A stretch of DNA of 64,000 bases from Chryseolinea sp. H1M3-3 (GTDB taxonomy: Bacteria > Bacteroidota > Bacteroidia > Cytophagales > Cyclobacteriaceae), in contig NZ_JARKMY010000001.1 of the NCBI RefSeq assembly GCF_029360725.1, positions 1,240,001-1,304,000 of the forward strand, read 5' to 3'. The position numbers were made by a program, and so were the translations under genes. Shown here in pieces: positions 15,754 to 25,011 of the stretch; within the stretch, counting starts at the first letter, position 1; each line of letters starts with the position of its first letter. The notes below the pieces were generated by a model. It saw nothing but the letters and a program-made list of their open reading frames with translations. It searched no databases and was not told the DNA's origin.

Positions 15754-16419
15754 TTAATTGGATTTCTCACAGACAATTAGCCACATTGTATCACCTTTTT
15801 CTTTAAGTCGATCCACAAATGATTCGTCCTTCAAAAGAATTTTAAACCCTGCCTTTTTTAAATCTTCTATGGCATAGTCTATTCCCAGTTCATGTTTTCT
15901 TTCTTGATCTTCCCGCGAAAATTTTCTTCTTTCTTCTGCTATCGGTTCACAGAGTACAAGTTTGCCTTTGGTTTTCAAAGTGGCCTTAATAGCCTGAAGA
16001 ATTTCCTGGTGTGCGTCCATTTCATGATATGTATCTACAATTAGCACTGCATCCAAAGCTAGCGTTGGAAGGCGCGGATTGTTTTCCGCGCCAAGGATTA
16101 CATTAACATTATTAATTTTGCGTTCTTCAAGGTGTTTTTTAAGTTTTTCAGTTTTGTCGCGGCTCACATCGACAGCGTATACCCTGCCCTCGTCACCAAC
16201 AACGGTTGATAATTTTATTGTAAAATAGCCTTCATGACAACCTACGTCGGCGACTTTACTTCCTATTCCGACACCTAATTTTTTAATTATTTCATCCGCG
16301 CGCTGCCACGTGTCCCGTTGCTTCCAGGCGCTTTCTTTGTAGACATCCTTCCAGGCGTCTTGCGCAAATGCGCCCACCGAGGAAAAAATGAGCAACAACA
16401 GCAAAAGGTAATATTTCAT
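15754..16419 (-). CDS. Exported class I SAM-dependent methyltransferase
   Basis: A 221-residue protein with a Rossmann-fold methyltransferase domain: motif I 'VADVGCHEGYFTIKL' (about 57-71), 'VYAVDVSRDKTEKL', and 'DAVLIVDTYHEMDAHQEIL' as the post-II region. The N-terminus is a clear Sec signal peptide, 'MKYYLLLLLLIFSSVGAFAQ', with cleavage expected after Ala-Phe-Ala. Export of a SAM-dependent enzyme is odd because SAM is cytoplasmic. It could be an anchored protein facing the cytoplasm, or one that no longer methylates. Similar signal-bearing versions occur in Cytophagales as far as I recall. The substrate is unknown. Between it and mutS (15644-15753) I see nothing. Confidence 0.8.
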   Translation of the reverse strand: MKYYLLLLLLIFSSVGAFAQDAWKDVYKESAWKQRDTWQRADEIIKKLGVGIGSKVADVGCHEGYFTIKLSTVVGDEGRVYAVDVSRDKTEKLKKHLEERKINNVNVILGAENNPRLPTLALDAVLIVDTYHEMDAHQEILQAIKATLKTKGKLVLCEPIAEERRKFSREDQERKHELGIDYAIEDLKKAGFKILLKDESFVDRLKEKGDTMWLIVCEKSN

Positions 16420-16565
16420 AATCTTTCTTTAATGCATTTTAATGCGTTCGGGATTTCAGAATAAAGTTTGAAGTTAATTTCTGCTTACGTAATACAAAAG
16501 TTTATGCTGTTTAGTCACCCTACACGTTTATTTTTGCCCTTTAAACAGTCAATAGCTGATAACTG

Positions 16566-17102
16566 ATGAAAAAGCTCAAACTGGAAGAACTTGGCCGGAT
16601 ATCGGTCGAACAGTTCAAAGCATCCGAAAAAATTCCAGTCTGTATTGTATTGGACAATATCAGAAGCCTTCATAATGTAGGTTCGGCTTTTCGAACAGCC
16701 GATGCTTTTAGGATTGAAAAAATTTTTTTGACAGGCATAACCGGGATTCCCCCGCATCGTGAAATTCAAAAAACAGCACTAGGAGCCACAGAATCTGTCC
16801 CGTGGGAATACAGTGAACGACCGTCTGATATAGTAAAACGCCTAAAGGATGCGGGATATACGATTATAGTTGTTGAGCAGACTACCGAAAGCATTCCCCT
16901 TCAAAAATTTGAGCCTTCCAAAAATTCGAAGTATTGTCTTGTTTTTGGCAATGAAGTGAATGGTGTCAGCGAAGATGTGATTGAGTTCGGCGATACCGCA
17001 TTGGAAATCCCGCAAGAGGGCACAAAACATTCTTTGAACATATCCGTCTGCCTGGGGATTGTAGTGTGGGAATTATTCAGGAAAGCTATTCTTACTGTTT
17101 GA
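16566..17102 (+). CDS. TrmH/SpoU-family RNA methyltransferase
   Basis: A 178-residue SPOUT (knotted) RNA 2'-O-methyltransferase. Motif 1 is 'LDNIRSLHNVGSAFRTAD' (about 28-45), motif 2 'CLVFGNEVNGVSEDVI' (about 119-134) and motif 3 'LEIPQEGTKHSLNISVCLGI' (about 140-159), the last forming the trefoil-knot SAM pocket. It is a minimal version without an extra RNA-binding domain. The family methylates tRNA position 18 or rRNA riboses; the target here is undetermined. It is preceded by 146 bases without an obvious gene and is followed 85 bases later by purM. Confidence 0.88.
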   Translation: MKKLKLEELGRISVEQFKASEKIPVCIVLDNIRSLHNVGSAFRTADAFRIEKIFLTGITGIPPHREIQKTALGATESVPWEYSERPSDIVKRLKDAGYTIIVVEQTTESIPLQKFEPSKNSKYCLVFGNEVNGVSEDVIEFGDTALEIPQEGTKHSLNISVCLGIVVWELFRKAILTV

Positions 17103-17187
17103 GCCTTTTACGACACCTTAAAAATATTTTGAAGCTCCTACTGCCCTTTAGTCAATCAATCTTAATTTGCGGCTTGATTGATTTACT

Positions 17188-18357
17188 TTGAACTCTGATC
17201 GTTATTCACAACGCGGCGTTTCCGCTTCCAAAGAGGATGTTCATCAAGCTATAAGCAAGCTTGACAAGGGATTATTTCCTAAGGCATTCTGTAAAATTGT
17301 TCCTGACTATCTGGGTAATGACGAAGATTATTGTACCGTAATGCATGCTGATGGTGCTGGTACAAAATCATCGCTTGCATACATCTATTGGAAAGAAACC
17401 GGCGACATTTCCGTATGGAAAGGAATCGCGCAAGATGCCATCATCATGAACATAGATGATTTGCTTTGCGTCGGTGCCACCAATAACATCCTGCTCTCAT
17501 CAACAATTGGCCGCAATAAAAATCTTATTCCAGGTGAAGTTGTATCTGCCATTATTAACGGAACTGAAGAAGTGCTCGAAATGCTGAGGAAATATGGTCT
17601 CGGCATTCTCAGTACCGGCGGCGAGACAGCTGACCTCGGTGATCTGGTGAGAACCATTATTGTAGATAGCACGGTCGTGAGCCGTATGAAACGCAGAGAT
17701 GTTATTGACAACAGTCGCATTAAAGGTGGTGATGTTATTGTTGGGTTAGCTTCCGATGGCAAAGCTTCTTACGAGGATGAATACAATGGTGGCATGGGAA
17801 GTAACGGTTTAACGTCAGCACGCCACGACGTTTTTCACAACACATATGCTTCAAAGTACCCGGAGTCTTACGATATGAATATTTCCGCGGATCTAGTTTA
17901 CAGCGGGAGCTACAAACTAACGGATAGGGTAGTGGATGTACCGGTAAACGCCGGTAAACTTGTGTTATCGCCGACAAGAACCTACGCTCCAATCATTATT
18001 GAAGTTCTGAAAAATCTTCGTCCACAAATTCATGGGATGATACATTGCAGTGGAGGAGCGCAAACGAAAGTGCTGCATTTCATCGACAACGTTCATGTCA
18101 TTAAAGACAATCTTTTCGATACACCCCCACTTTTCAAAATGATTCAAGAGGAGAGCAAAACGGATTGGAAGGAGATGTATAAAGTTTTTAACATGGGACA
18201 TCGAATGGAGCTGTATATGGATAGCAAGCATTCGCAGGAAGTGATTGAAATTTCAAAAAGTTTTGGCGTCGATGCGAAGGTAATTGGACGCGTTGAACAT
18301 TCGTCTGAGAAAGGGCTTACACTCATCGGTAAGCACGGAAAATTCACTTATGCTTAA
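17188..18357 (+). CDS. purM: Phosphoribosylformylglycinamidine cyclo-ligase (AIR synthase)
   Basis: A 389-residue PurM-family enzyme of de novo purine synthesis (FGAM + ATP to AIR). The N-terminus 'SDRYSQRGVSASKEDVHQAI' and 'MHADGAGTKSSLAY' (ATP-binding region) are recognisable, followed by 'QDAIIMNIDDLLCVGA' and 'LSTGGETADLGDLVRTIIVD', the hallmarks of the AIRS fold. The sequence is of the divergent Bacteroidota PurM type rather than the E. coli type. The start is a TTG at 17188: the frame has no suitable ATG before the conserved residues. An alternative within the AIRS superfamily (SelD, ThiL, HypE) is unlikely because their signature motifs are absent. Confidence 0.88.
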   Translation: MNSDRYSQRGVSASKEDVHQAISKLDKGLFPKAFCKIVPDYLGNDEDYCTVMHADGAGTKSSLAYIYWKETGDISVWKGIAQDAIIMNIDDLLCVGATNNILLSSTIGRNKNLIPGEVVSAIINGTEEVLEMLRKYGLGILSTGGETADLGDLVRTIIVDSTVVSRMKRRDVIDNSRIKGGDVIVGLASDGKASYEDEYNGGMGSNGLTSARHDVFHNTYASKYPESYDMNISADLVYSGSYKLTDRVVDVPVNAGKLVLSPTRTYAPIIIEVLKNLRPQIHGMIHCSGGAQTKVLHFIDNVHVIKDNLFDTPPLFKMIQEESKTDWKEMYKVFNMGHRMELYMDSKHSQEVIEISKSFGVDAKVIGRVEHSSEKGLTLIGKHGKFTYA

Positions 18358-18381
18358 GCACCTGACCGCTTTACCTTCCCC

Positions 18382-19518
18382 CTATTTCAAGAGCTCTCTC
18401 GAAATTACCATTTTTTGAATTTCAGTCGTCCCTTCGTAGATCTGCGTAATCTTCGCGTCGCGCATCATTCGCTCTACATGGAACTCCTTAACATATCCAT
18501 AGCCACCGTGAATCTGTACCGCCTCCGTTGTAACATCCTGCGCAATTTGTGATGCGTAAAGTTTTGCCATGGCGGCGGCTTTAACAAAATCCTGTTTTTG
18601 ATCTTTTTGCCACGCTGCCTGATGGACAAGCAACCGCGCCGCATCTATTTTAGTAGCCATATCTGCTAATTTAAATTGAATGGCCTGATGCTCCGACAGA
18701 TTTTTTCCGAATGCCTTTCTTTCCTTGGAATATTTAAGCGCCAATTCGTACGCACCGGCCGCGATACCTAGCGCCTGCGAGGCAATCCCGATACGACCTC
18801 CGTTTAAAGTGCTCATCGCGAAAGTAAATCCAAAGCCTTCGTCGCCTATTCGATTTGCCTTAGGGATTTTCACGTCCGTAAACATCAGTGAATGTGTATC
18901 TGATCCCCGAATGCCCATTTTATCTTCTTTCTTTCCGACAACAAATCCAGGCATGCCTTTTTCTACAATCAAAGCGTTTATACCCTTGTGTCTTTTAGCC
19001 GGGTCCGTCTGCGCGATAACAAGGTATACGTTTGCCGTACTGCCATTGGTAATCCAGTTTTTTGTACCATTCAAAAGATAATAGTCACCTTTGTCCTCCG
19101 CAGTAGTTCGCTGGCTTGTGGCATCAGATCCTGCTTCCGGTTCTGACAAGCAAAATGCCCCAATGCCTTTTTGCGCAAGCGGTTTTAAATACTTTTCCTT
19201 TTGTTCGTTGTTACCATATTTTTCCAAGCCCCAACATACCAATGAGTTATTAACCGACATGCATACCGACGCGGAAGCATCCACCTTAGAAATTTCTTCC
19301 ATTGCCAGCACATAAGAAATCGTATCCATACCACCGCCGTTGTATTTTGGATCGACCATCATTCCCATGAACCCCAATTCCGCCATTTTTTTAATTTCCT
19401 CTGTCGGAAATTTTTGGTTTGTGTCCCGATCAATTACTCCAGGAAGCAATTCAGTTTGTGCGAAATTTCGCGCGGCTTGCTGTACGGCCAGATGTTCCTC
19501 GGTGAGTTGAAAATTCAT
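18382..19518 (-). CDS. Acyl-CoA dehydrogenase
   Basis: A 378-residue FAD enzyme of the short/medium-chain acyl-CoA dehydrogenase family, catalysing the first step of beta-oxidation or branched-chain acyl-CoA breakdown. Motifs: 'CLSEPEAGSDA' (about 127-137), 'LNGTKNWITNG' and the C-terminal 'YGYVKEFHVERMMRDAKIT' followed by 'IYEGTTEIQ', in which the Glu is the usual catalytic base of the short-chain/butyryl group. Full length, no fusion. The neighbouring genes are not fatty-acid genes; an intrinsic terminator separates it from the metallopeptidase gene upstream. Chain-length preference cannot be assigned. Confidence 0.93.
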   Translation of the reverse strand: MNFQLTEEHLAVQQAARNFAQTELLPGVIDRDTNQKFPTEEIKKMAELGFMGMMVDPKYNGGGMDTISYVLAMEEISKVDASASVCMSVNNSLVCWGLEKYGNNEQKEKYLKPLAQKGIGAFCLSEPEAGSDATSQRTTAEDKGDYYLLNGTKNWITNGSTANVYLVIAQTDPAKRHKGINALIVEKGMPGFVVGKKEDKMGIRGSDTHSLMFTDVKIPKANRIGDEGFGFTFAMSTLNGGRIGIASQALGIAAGAYELALKYSKERKAFGKNLSEHQAIQFKLADMATKIDAARLLVHQAAWQKDQKQDFVKAAAMAKLYASQIAQDVTTEAVQIHGGYGYVKEFHVERMMRDAKITQIYEGTTEIQKMVISRELLK

Positions 19519-19550
19519 AAGTTTTTGAATGAAAATATGCTATTAACAAA

Positions 19551-19582
19551 AAGGCCTAAGCGAAATACTTAGGCCTTTAAAT
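19551..19582 (-). terminator. Terminator after metallopeptidase gene
   Basis: A 10-bp perfect stem, aaggcctaag (19551-19560) and cttaggcctt (19568-19577), with a 7-base loop. On the minus strand TTTTTGTT follows, placing it between the metallopeptidase and acyl-CoA dehydrogenase genes. It may also act weakly on the plus strand. Confidence 0.85.
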
Positions 19583-19611
19583 TAATGATTTATAAATCTT
19601 ATTCAGTGCGT

Positions 19612-20313
19612 TTATTCATCCTTTGAACCAAGGAACAGCATTACATAATAAAATAATGTTGTCAGTGCACCAATAGCCGCAACCACATAGGTCATCGCTG
19701 CCCATTTCAACGAATCTTTGGCCATGCCATACTCAGCAGTATTGACGATGCCTCGGGATTGCACCCAGGCCAATGCTCGTTTGCTGGCGTCAAATTCAAC
19801 CGGTAATGTAATCAATGCAAACAGTGCAAAAACACCGTAACAAGCTATGATTACGAGCAGTGCGGTTTGCCAAGGTATTAAACTCTGTGCGAAGAACGCA
19901 CCAAACATCATAATCATGAATAGAAAGTTAATCACCTTCGCACTAACGTTTTGAATAGGCACTAGCGCAGACCGCAATTCCAGCATACTATAGGCTTTTG
20001 CATGTTGAACCGCATGTCCACATTCGTGCGCGGCTACCGCTGTTGCTGCCGCATTTCTGCCGTGATAAACGGCTTCACTAAGATTTACAGTTTTTGTTGC
20101 CGGATTATAGTGGTCACTCAATTCATCACCTTGCACACTCGTTACTTGAACATCGTGAATTCCGTTATCGGCAAGCATCAATCGCGCAATATCAGCACCT
20201 GTTAAGTCCCTCGATAGATGAACTTGCGAGTATTCTTGAAATTTGCTTTTTAGCCTGGAACTCACCCACCAACCAATTGCCATGAAAAAAAGACCAATAA
20301 TTAAAGCTCCCAT
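19612..20313 (-). CDS. Membrane zinc metallopeptidase (YugP family)
   Basis: A 233-residue protein of the YugP-type neutral zinc metallopeptidases. The zinc motif is 'HECGHAVQH' (about 97-105), an HExxH site. Transmembrane segments are at about 3-18, 120-143, 146-168 and 205-228. 'GITDVQVTS'-like and 'DHYNPATKTVNLSEAVYHGR' blocks are typical of the family. The physiological substrate is not established. The frame has an ATG start at the expected family N-terminus ('MGALIIGLFFMAIGWW'). It is likely monocistronic, ending at the terminator just downstream. Confidence 0.87.
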   Translation of the reverse strand: MGALIIGLFFMAIGWWVSSRLKSKFQEYSQVHLSRDLTGADIARLMLADNGIHDVQVTSVQGDELSDHYNPATKTVNLSEAVYHGRNAAATAVAAHECGHAVQHAKAYSMLELRSALVPIQNVSAKVINFLFMIMMFGAFFAQSLIPWQTALLVIIACYGVFALFALITLPVEFDASKRALAWVQSRGIVNTAEYGMAKDSLKWAAMTYVVAAIGALTTLFYYVMLFLGSKDE

Positions 20314-20467
20314 ATTTCGTTTTTAGTTTTTAAACATCTTTGTGAAGATGAGAAGAATCAAGCTTTACGCCAAATTCAGATCTCTGACAAAAAGACATTC
20401 AAATAACGCTCCGGTTAAAAATTCCGTTCAGAAAACACGCAATCCAGCGTTAAATCATTTACTTTTT

Positions 20468-22828
20468 CTAGAGCTTGACAGAAACCATCGCCAGGAAATT
20501 TAATCCCGCCTGTGGATAGAAATATGGCGTACCGTCATACCCATAGCCGTTGGAAGAATATTCCACATCAAGCAGGTTATTTACCAGAAAACCAAATTCA
20601 ATTTCTTTGATTCCTTTTGGGTGAATCTGGTAGGTTAGTCTGATGTCATTGATGAAATAATCATCCAGTGTAACGCGTTCATCTTGTGTGTTATCAAGAT
20701 ATTGTTTGCCAACATATTTGCTAAGCAAGGAAGCCTGAAAATTCGTGAACGGTTTCCAATTAAACTGACTGCCAGCAATCCAGGCGGGAGAAAGAATAAT
20801 CGTGGTGTTTCTGTTTATTGCATTGTTATTTTCATCAAACAGTGTGTAGTCCTTATTCTTGTTGACACTCCAGGTAGCGTTGACGTTCCAACTTATTTTC
20901 TCCGTAAAATTTATCAATGCCGAAAGCTCAATACCCATTCTGTAACTTCTGCCAACATTAGCCCTGATAGGAGAGCCCACATCATTTAATTCACCAGTCA
21001 GTACAAGTTGATTGGTATAATTCATCAAATAATAATTTGCCTCAACACCGAATTTTGAGGTTGTTTTTCTCCATCCTAATTCAAGGTTTCCGAGTCGTTC
21101 ACTTTTAGGTTTTTCGAGACCGTCGAGGTAATCCGTACGATTCGGTTCCCGGTTGGCAATCGCATACGAAGCGTAAAGTGTACTGTTTCCGGAAAGGGAA
21201 TAACTCAATCCAACTTTCGGATTGAAAAAATCGAACTCATCCTTAATTGCATACAAGCTTTGATCATTATCAACTCCTGCCGTTTCATAGTTAACTGCAC
21301 GGTATTGCAAGTCTACATAGGAAGTCAATACATCTGTTAACGAATAATTCCATTTTGCGTAAACATTAAAATCGGTTTTTTGCGATTCTCCATCGTAATA
21401 AACATGACGAAGTGGTGCATTAATCGCAACCTCGGCCCACAGGATCTCTCCAAAATGCCGGGCATTATCATATTTGCTTGCAGCCCCGCCAATAGTCAAG
21501 TTCGTTTTTCCCTTTGTATAATTGGCAGAAAAAGTTGTTCCATAGTAGTCGTTATCGAGCCATCTTCTAACAACTACATCACTCGATTCAATTGTTGAGT
21601 TGCCAATGGTGACATCAGGCAATCCAAGATTTGCAAATGATTCGTCCTGTTTATATTGTTCAAAATAGCCCTTTCCATCTGTATAATGAAAAGAAATATT
21701 TCCATTCCAGTAGGCCGAGAGTTGCTGAGAGATATGCAGTTGATAGTGATCCTGCCGATAGTCATCTACTTCTCGATCATAAAAGCGAATGATGTTACAG
21801 TCATCATCATAAATTGCTCCTGAATAATTAAAACGTCGGTCTTGCTCCATGGTAGCCTGATCAACGCCATACCATGCCTGATAGGTTTGTTCATGGCCTC
21901 CAAACATTATAGCTTTTATAATCGTCTTATCACCATAATAACCTCCGCTGAGATAGTATGAATTAAGATCCGATGTGGCCCTTCGCAGATAACCATCAGA
22001 TGTTATTTTTGAAACTCTCGCGTCGAACGACCAGCGATCTTTAATAAGACCCGTGCCACCTTTAAAAGTATAACGTTGAGAATTGAAGGATCCAAATGAT
22101 GCAATGCCCTCTGCATAGGCCTCTCTGGAAAGCACATCAGTTTGAACACTTACCGTGGCTCCAAAAGCTCCTGCCCCGTTTGTAGAAGTCCCTACACCCC
22201 GTTGCACCTGAATACTCTGTATAGACGAAGCCAGATCTGGCGTATTCACCCAGAACACACCCTGTGACTCGCTATCATTCAAAGCAATACCATTAATGGT
22301 TACATTAATTCGTGATGCATCGCTTCCGCGTATACGCAGTCCGGTATATCCAATTCCTGCACCAGCGTCTGAAGTAGTTACCATCGAGGGACTCCAGTTG
22401 AGTAACATGGGAATATCCTGCCCGAAATTCTGCTTTTGGATGGCTTCTTTATTGATGTAAGAAAAGGTGGTAGGAGTCTTTTCATTGGCGCGGGTAGCAT
22501 ATACAACTACTTCTTCGGTCACGGTTGAAGAACTCTCCATTCTGATATCCAGGTCTACATCACGATCCAGCGTTACCGACTTCGTTGTCGGCAGGTAGCC
22601 AAGAAAGCGAACGACAACGGTGTAATTACCCGTCGGCACGTCTTTGACAACAAATTTTCCCAGATCATTGGTTACTGCCGAATGATCAGTGTTTTGAATT
22701 TGCACCGTGGCTCCGGCCAATACTTCATTTCTTTGCACGTCCCGAACAGTTCCGGTAATAGCATACTTTTGCGCAAGCGCGCCTGTTGTCCACAGCATGG
22801 CTGCGGCAACAACAATTGATTTGAACAT
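20468..22828 (-). CDS. TonB-dependent outer-membrane receptor, probably for thiamine compounds
   Basis: A 786-residue outer-membrane receptor. A signal peptide (1-19, ending 'GALAQ') is followed by a carboxypeptidase regulatory-like domain (about 22-110), a plug domain (about 115-230, with 'GLRIRGSDASRINVTINGI' and 'VQRGVGTSTNGAGAFG') and a 22-strand-type barrel ending near 'LNFLAMVSVKL'. The leader holds a TPP riboswitch, so the substrate is likely thiamine or a precursor; TPP-controlled receptors of this kind were predicted for Bacteroidota (Omr1-type). No periplasmic or inner-membrane thiamine transporter and no thi gene is next to it, and no SusD partner is present, so it is a lone TonB receptor. 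Confidence 0.9.
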   Translation of the reverse strand: MFKSIVVAAAMLWTTGALAQKYAITGTVRDVQRNEVLAGATVQIQNTDHSAVTNDLGKFVVKDVPTGNYTVVVRFLGYLPTTKSVTLDRDVDLDIRMESSSTVTEEVVVYATRANEKTPTTFSYINKEAIQKQNFGQDIPMLLNWSPSMVTTSDAGAGIGYTGLRIRGSDASRINVTINGIALNDSESQGVFWVNTPDLASSIQSIQVQRGVGTSTNGAGAFGATVSVQTDVLSREAYAEGIASFGSFNSQRYTFKGGTGLIKDRWSFDARVSKITSDGYLRRATSDLNSYYLSGGYYGDKTIIKAIMFGGHEQTYQAWYGVDQATMEQDRRFNYSGAIYDDDCNIIRFYDREVDDYRQDHYQLHISQQLSAYWNGNISFHYTDGKGYFEQYKQDESFANLGLPDVTIGNSTIESSDVVVRRWLDNDYYGTTFSANYTKGKTNLTIGGAASKYDNARHFGEILWAEVAINAPLRHVYYDGESQKTDFNVYAKWNYSLTDVLTSYVDLQYRAVNYETAGVDNDQSLYAIKDEFDFFNPKVGLSYSLSGNSTLYASYAIANREPNRTDYLDGLEKPKSERLGNLELGWRKTTSKFGVEANYYLMNYTNQLVLTGELNDVGSPIRANVGRSYRMGIELSALINFTEKISWNVNATWSVNKNKDYTLFDENNNAINRNTTIILSPAWIAGSQFNWKPFTNFQASLLSKYVGKQYLDNTQDERVTLDDYFINDIRLTYQIHPKGIKEIEFGFLVNNLLDVEYSSNGYGYDGTPYFYPQAGLNFLAMVSVKL

Positions 22829-22865
22829 TTGATTTTAATGGTTTAAACCTGCAGCGCACAGGGGA

Positions 22866-22970
22866 ATGCACCTGCTTACGTTTAACCTTGCCTTCCCTTC
22901 GGCCGCATTACCGGCATCAGGTTCTTTGGGTATAATCTCAGCCCGTTGTTTTATGGCACCCCTTGTCTTT
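22866..22970 (-). ncRNA. TPP riboswitch (THI element)
   Basis: Read on the minus strand: GGGGTGCC (22964-22957 area), then GGCTGAGATTATACCC, AAGAACCTGATG, CCGGTAATGCGG and AAGGGAA in the canonical order and spacing. CTGAGA and ACCTGAT are the pyrimidine-binding and P4/P5 core elements. I could not find a strong P1 closing stem. Between it and the start codon at 22828 lies a partly self-complementary stretch with GGTTAAAC and GTTTAAACC ends, a possible expression platform without a T-run, so control may be translational. Confidence 0.92.
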
Positions 22971-22978
22971 TGGACGCA

Positions 22979-23011
22979 CAAAGTTATACCTGCATTTTTT
23001 ACATTGACAAG
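22979..23011 (-). promoter_or_regulatory. Promoter of the riboswitch-receptor transcript
   Basis: On the minus strand TAACTTTG (22986-22979) fits TAnnTTTG exactly, with CTTG (23011-23008) 21 bases upstream as a -33 element. The predicted start near 22972 is just before the riboswitch, so the leader is about 144 bases. Confidence 0.6.
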
Positions 23012-23108
23012 TTTTTTAGGTAGTTTTTCAAAAAGTGTTTAAAGGAAGTGGATTTGTTGACCCGAATCAGGGAATTTTAACACTTTAGACTTAATTCAAT
23101 ATCACTAC

Positions 23109-23603
23109 ATGTACAAGGCCATTGTCAATTCCAAAAATCTTGAAATCATAAATCGTGATCAAAAATTACTCATCAGCGGCTCGCCTCTGGAATGGGACAT
23201 CTTAAAAATATCGGAGAGGTACTTTCACATTTTGATAAACCATAAAAGCTACCGTGCGGAAGTTGTAAGCGCACAACCCGCCACCAAATCGTTCGTCTTG
23301 AAAATCAATGGAAACGTGTATTCTGTAGAACTGAAAGACAAATTTGATTTATTGCTGGATAAAATGGGTATGGCCAATGGGCTGGCAGGTAAAGCTAATA
23401 ATGTGAAGGCACCAATGCCTGGATTGATCATTGATCTGCGTGTGAAGGAAGGAGACATAGTGATGCCTGGCGATGCACTTTTGATTCTTGAAGCTATGAA
23501 AATGGAAAATATGATTAAAGCTTCGACGCAAAGCATTGTTAAAACAGTGAGGGTAAAGAAAGGTGACAGCGTAGAAAAAAATCAGGTATTGATTGAGTTC
23601 TAA
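23109..23603 (+). CDS. Biotin carboxyl carrier domain protein
   Basis: A 164-residue protein. The C-terminal half is a biotinyl/lipoyl-attachment domain (about 95-164) with 'VKAPMPGLIIDLRVKEGD' and the biotinylation motif 'LEAMKMENMI' (Lys near 130). Such small carriers serve acyl-CoA carboxylases (acetyl-, propionyl- or methylmalonyl-CoA decarboxylase type). The N-terminal 90 residues form a beta-rich part seen in the Bacteroidota versions. The carboxylase subunits are not nearby. It is followed by pyrH after 93 bases and is probably transcribed alone or with pyrH-frr. Confidence 0.88.
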   Translation: MYKAIVNSKNLEIINRDQKLLISGSPLEWDILKISERYFHILINHKSYRAEVVSAQPATKSFVLKINGNVYSVELKDKFDLLLDKMGMANGLAGKANNVKAPMPGLIIDLRVKEGDIVMPGDALLILEAMKMENMIKASTQSIVKTVRVKKGDSVEKNQVLIEF

Positions 23604-23696
23604 TGCATGCAGCCTTAAGTGCTTTCAACTTTTGGCAAAATCGTTTTTTAAACCTTGCTCCTTTCTGAATATATTGCGCCATCAAAAAAATTGTAA

Positions 23697-24404
23697 ATGA
23701 AATATAAACGCATCTTACTTAAACTTAGCGGAGAGGCTCTTCAGGGATCATCTAAAAGTACGAACATCGACCCTGCAGTTCTGGAGCAATATTGTGCAGA
23801 AATAAAACTGGTAAAAGATGCAGGTATTGAATTAGCAATTGTCATTGGAGGAGGAAATATTTTCCGAGGTGGTCAGGCTGAAGCATTGGGTATAGACCGT
23901 GTTCAGGGAGATTATATGGGAATGTTGGCCACTGTTATTAATGCAATGGCATTGCAAAGTTCGTTGGAACGCCACGGTATGTACACCCGCTTGATGGCAG
24001 GTATCAAAATGGAGCAGGTTTGCGAGCCCTTTATCCGCCGACGAGCTATCCGTCACCTTGAAAAAGGACGAATTGTTATTTTCGGAGCGGGTATTGGTAA
24101 TCCTTATTTCACAACAGATTCGACAGCAAGTTTGCGTGCAGTAGAATTACAAGCAGATGTTGTATTAAAAGGAACTCGTGTAGATGGTGTATACACCAAA
24201 GATCCCGAGAAGTTTCCGGACGCTGTACGGTACACCAAATTATCTTTTCAAGAAGCATATGAAAAGAATTTAAATATTATGGACATGACCGCTTTCACGC
24301 TGTGCATGGAAAACAAACTTCCCATTATCGTATTCGATATGAATAAGAAAGGCAACCTGCTCAAAGTTGTGCAAGGTGAAGAAGCCGGAACATTAATTAG
24401 TTAG
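23697..24404 (+). CDS. pyrH: UMP kinase
   Basis: A 235-residue UMP kinase of the amino-acid kinase fold (UMP + ATP to UDP + ADP). Characteristic elements are '[14 protein letters not shown]' at the N-terminus, '[11 protein letters not shown]', '[17 protein letters not shown]' and '[20 protein letters not shown]'. Full length. It is followed 52 bases later by frr, the widely conserved pyrH-frr order, and the two are very probably co-transcribed. Confidence 0.97.
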   Translation: MKYKRILLKLSGEALQGSSKSTNIDPAVLEQYCAEIKLVKDAGIELAIVIGGGNIFRGGQAEALGIDRVQGDYMGMLATVINAMALQSSLERHGMYTRLMAGIKMEQVCEPFIRRRAIRHLEKGRIVIFGAGIGNPYFTTDSTASLRAVELQADVVLKGTRVDGVYTKDPEKFPDAVRYTKLSFQEAYEKNLNIMDMTAFTLCMENKLPIIVFDMNKKGNLLKVVQGEEAGTLIS

Positions 24405-24456
24405 TTTCAATAAAGTCATTCCTTTATCACGCACTACATATTTAATTAAGCATGTT

Positions 24457-25011
24457 ATGGACGAGATTGAGTTATATCTTGATGATGCAAAAGCTCAAAT
24501 GAACAAAGCGCTGTCGCACGTTGGTCAAGAACTAAGTAAAATTCGGGCCGGCAAAGCGAACCCAACTATGCTGGATGGAATTTTTGTCTCTTATTATGGA
24601 ACGAACACACCCTTGAATCAAGTGTCATCACTGACCACTCCAGATGCACGTACAATATTTATTAAACCGTGGGAAAAAGGTATGATTCCGGAGATTGAAA
24701 AAGCAATTCTAACGGCCAATCTCGGATTGAATCCTCAAAATGACGGTCAGCAGGTAATTATTAACATCCCAATGTTAACGGAAGAAAGACGGAAACAACT
24801 TGTAAAACAAGTTGGGCAGGAGTGCGAACACGGCAAGATAAGTGTGCGAACAGTCCGTAAAGAAACAAATGAAGAACTGAAAAAAATCAAAGGTGTATCC
24901 GAAGACGACGTGAAAAATGCTGAAGAACGTGTTCAGGAAATGACCAACGATTTCATCGCGAGAATTGATGCGCTAATGAAGAAGAAAGAAAGTGAAATCA
25001 TGACGATTTAA
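24457..25011 (+). CDS. frr: Ribosome recycling factor
   Basis: A 184-residue RRF, which splits the post-termination ribosome together with EF-G. It has the long three-helix bundle with 'LSKIRAGKANPTMLDGIFVS', 'YYGTNTPLNQVSSLTTPDART' spread over the hinge region and 'IPMLTEERRKQLVKQV'. Full length, ATG start. The stop codon lies inside a 15-bp perfect inverted repeat shared with the end of the opposing RNase G gene. Confidence 0.97.
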   Translation: MDEIELYLDDAKAQMNKALSHVGQELSKIRAGKANPTMLDGIFVSYYGTNTPLNQVSSLTTPDARTIFIKPWEKGMIPEIEKAILTANLGLNPQNDGQQVIINIPMLTEERRKQLVKQVGQECEHGKISVRTVRKETNEELKKIKGVSEDDVKNAEERVQEMTNDFIARIDALMKKKESEIMTI

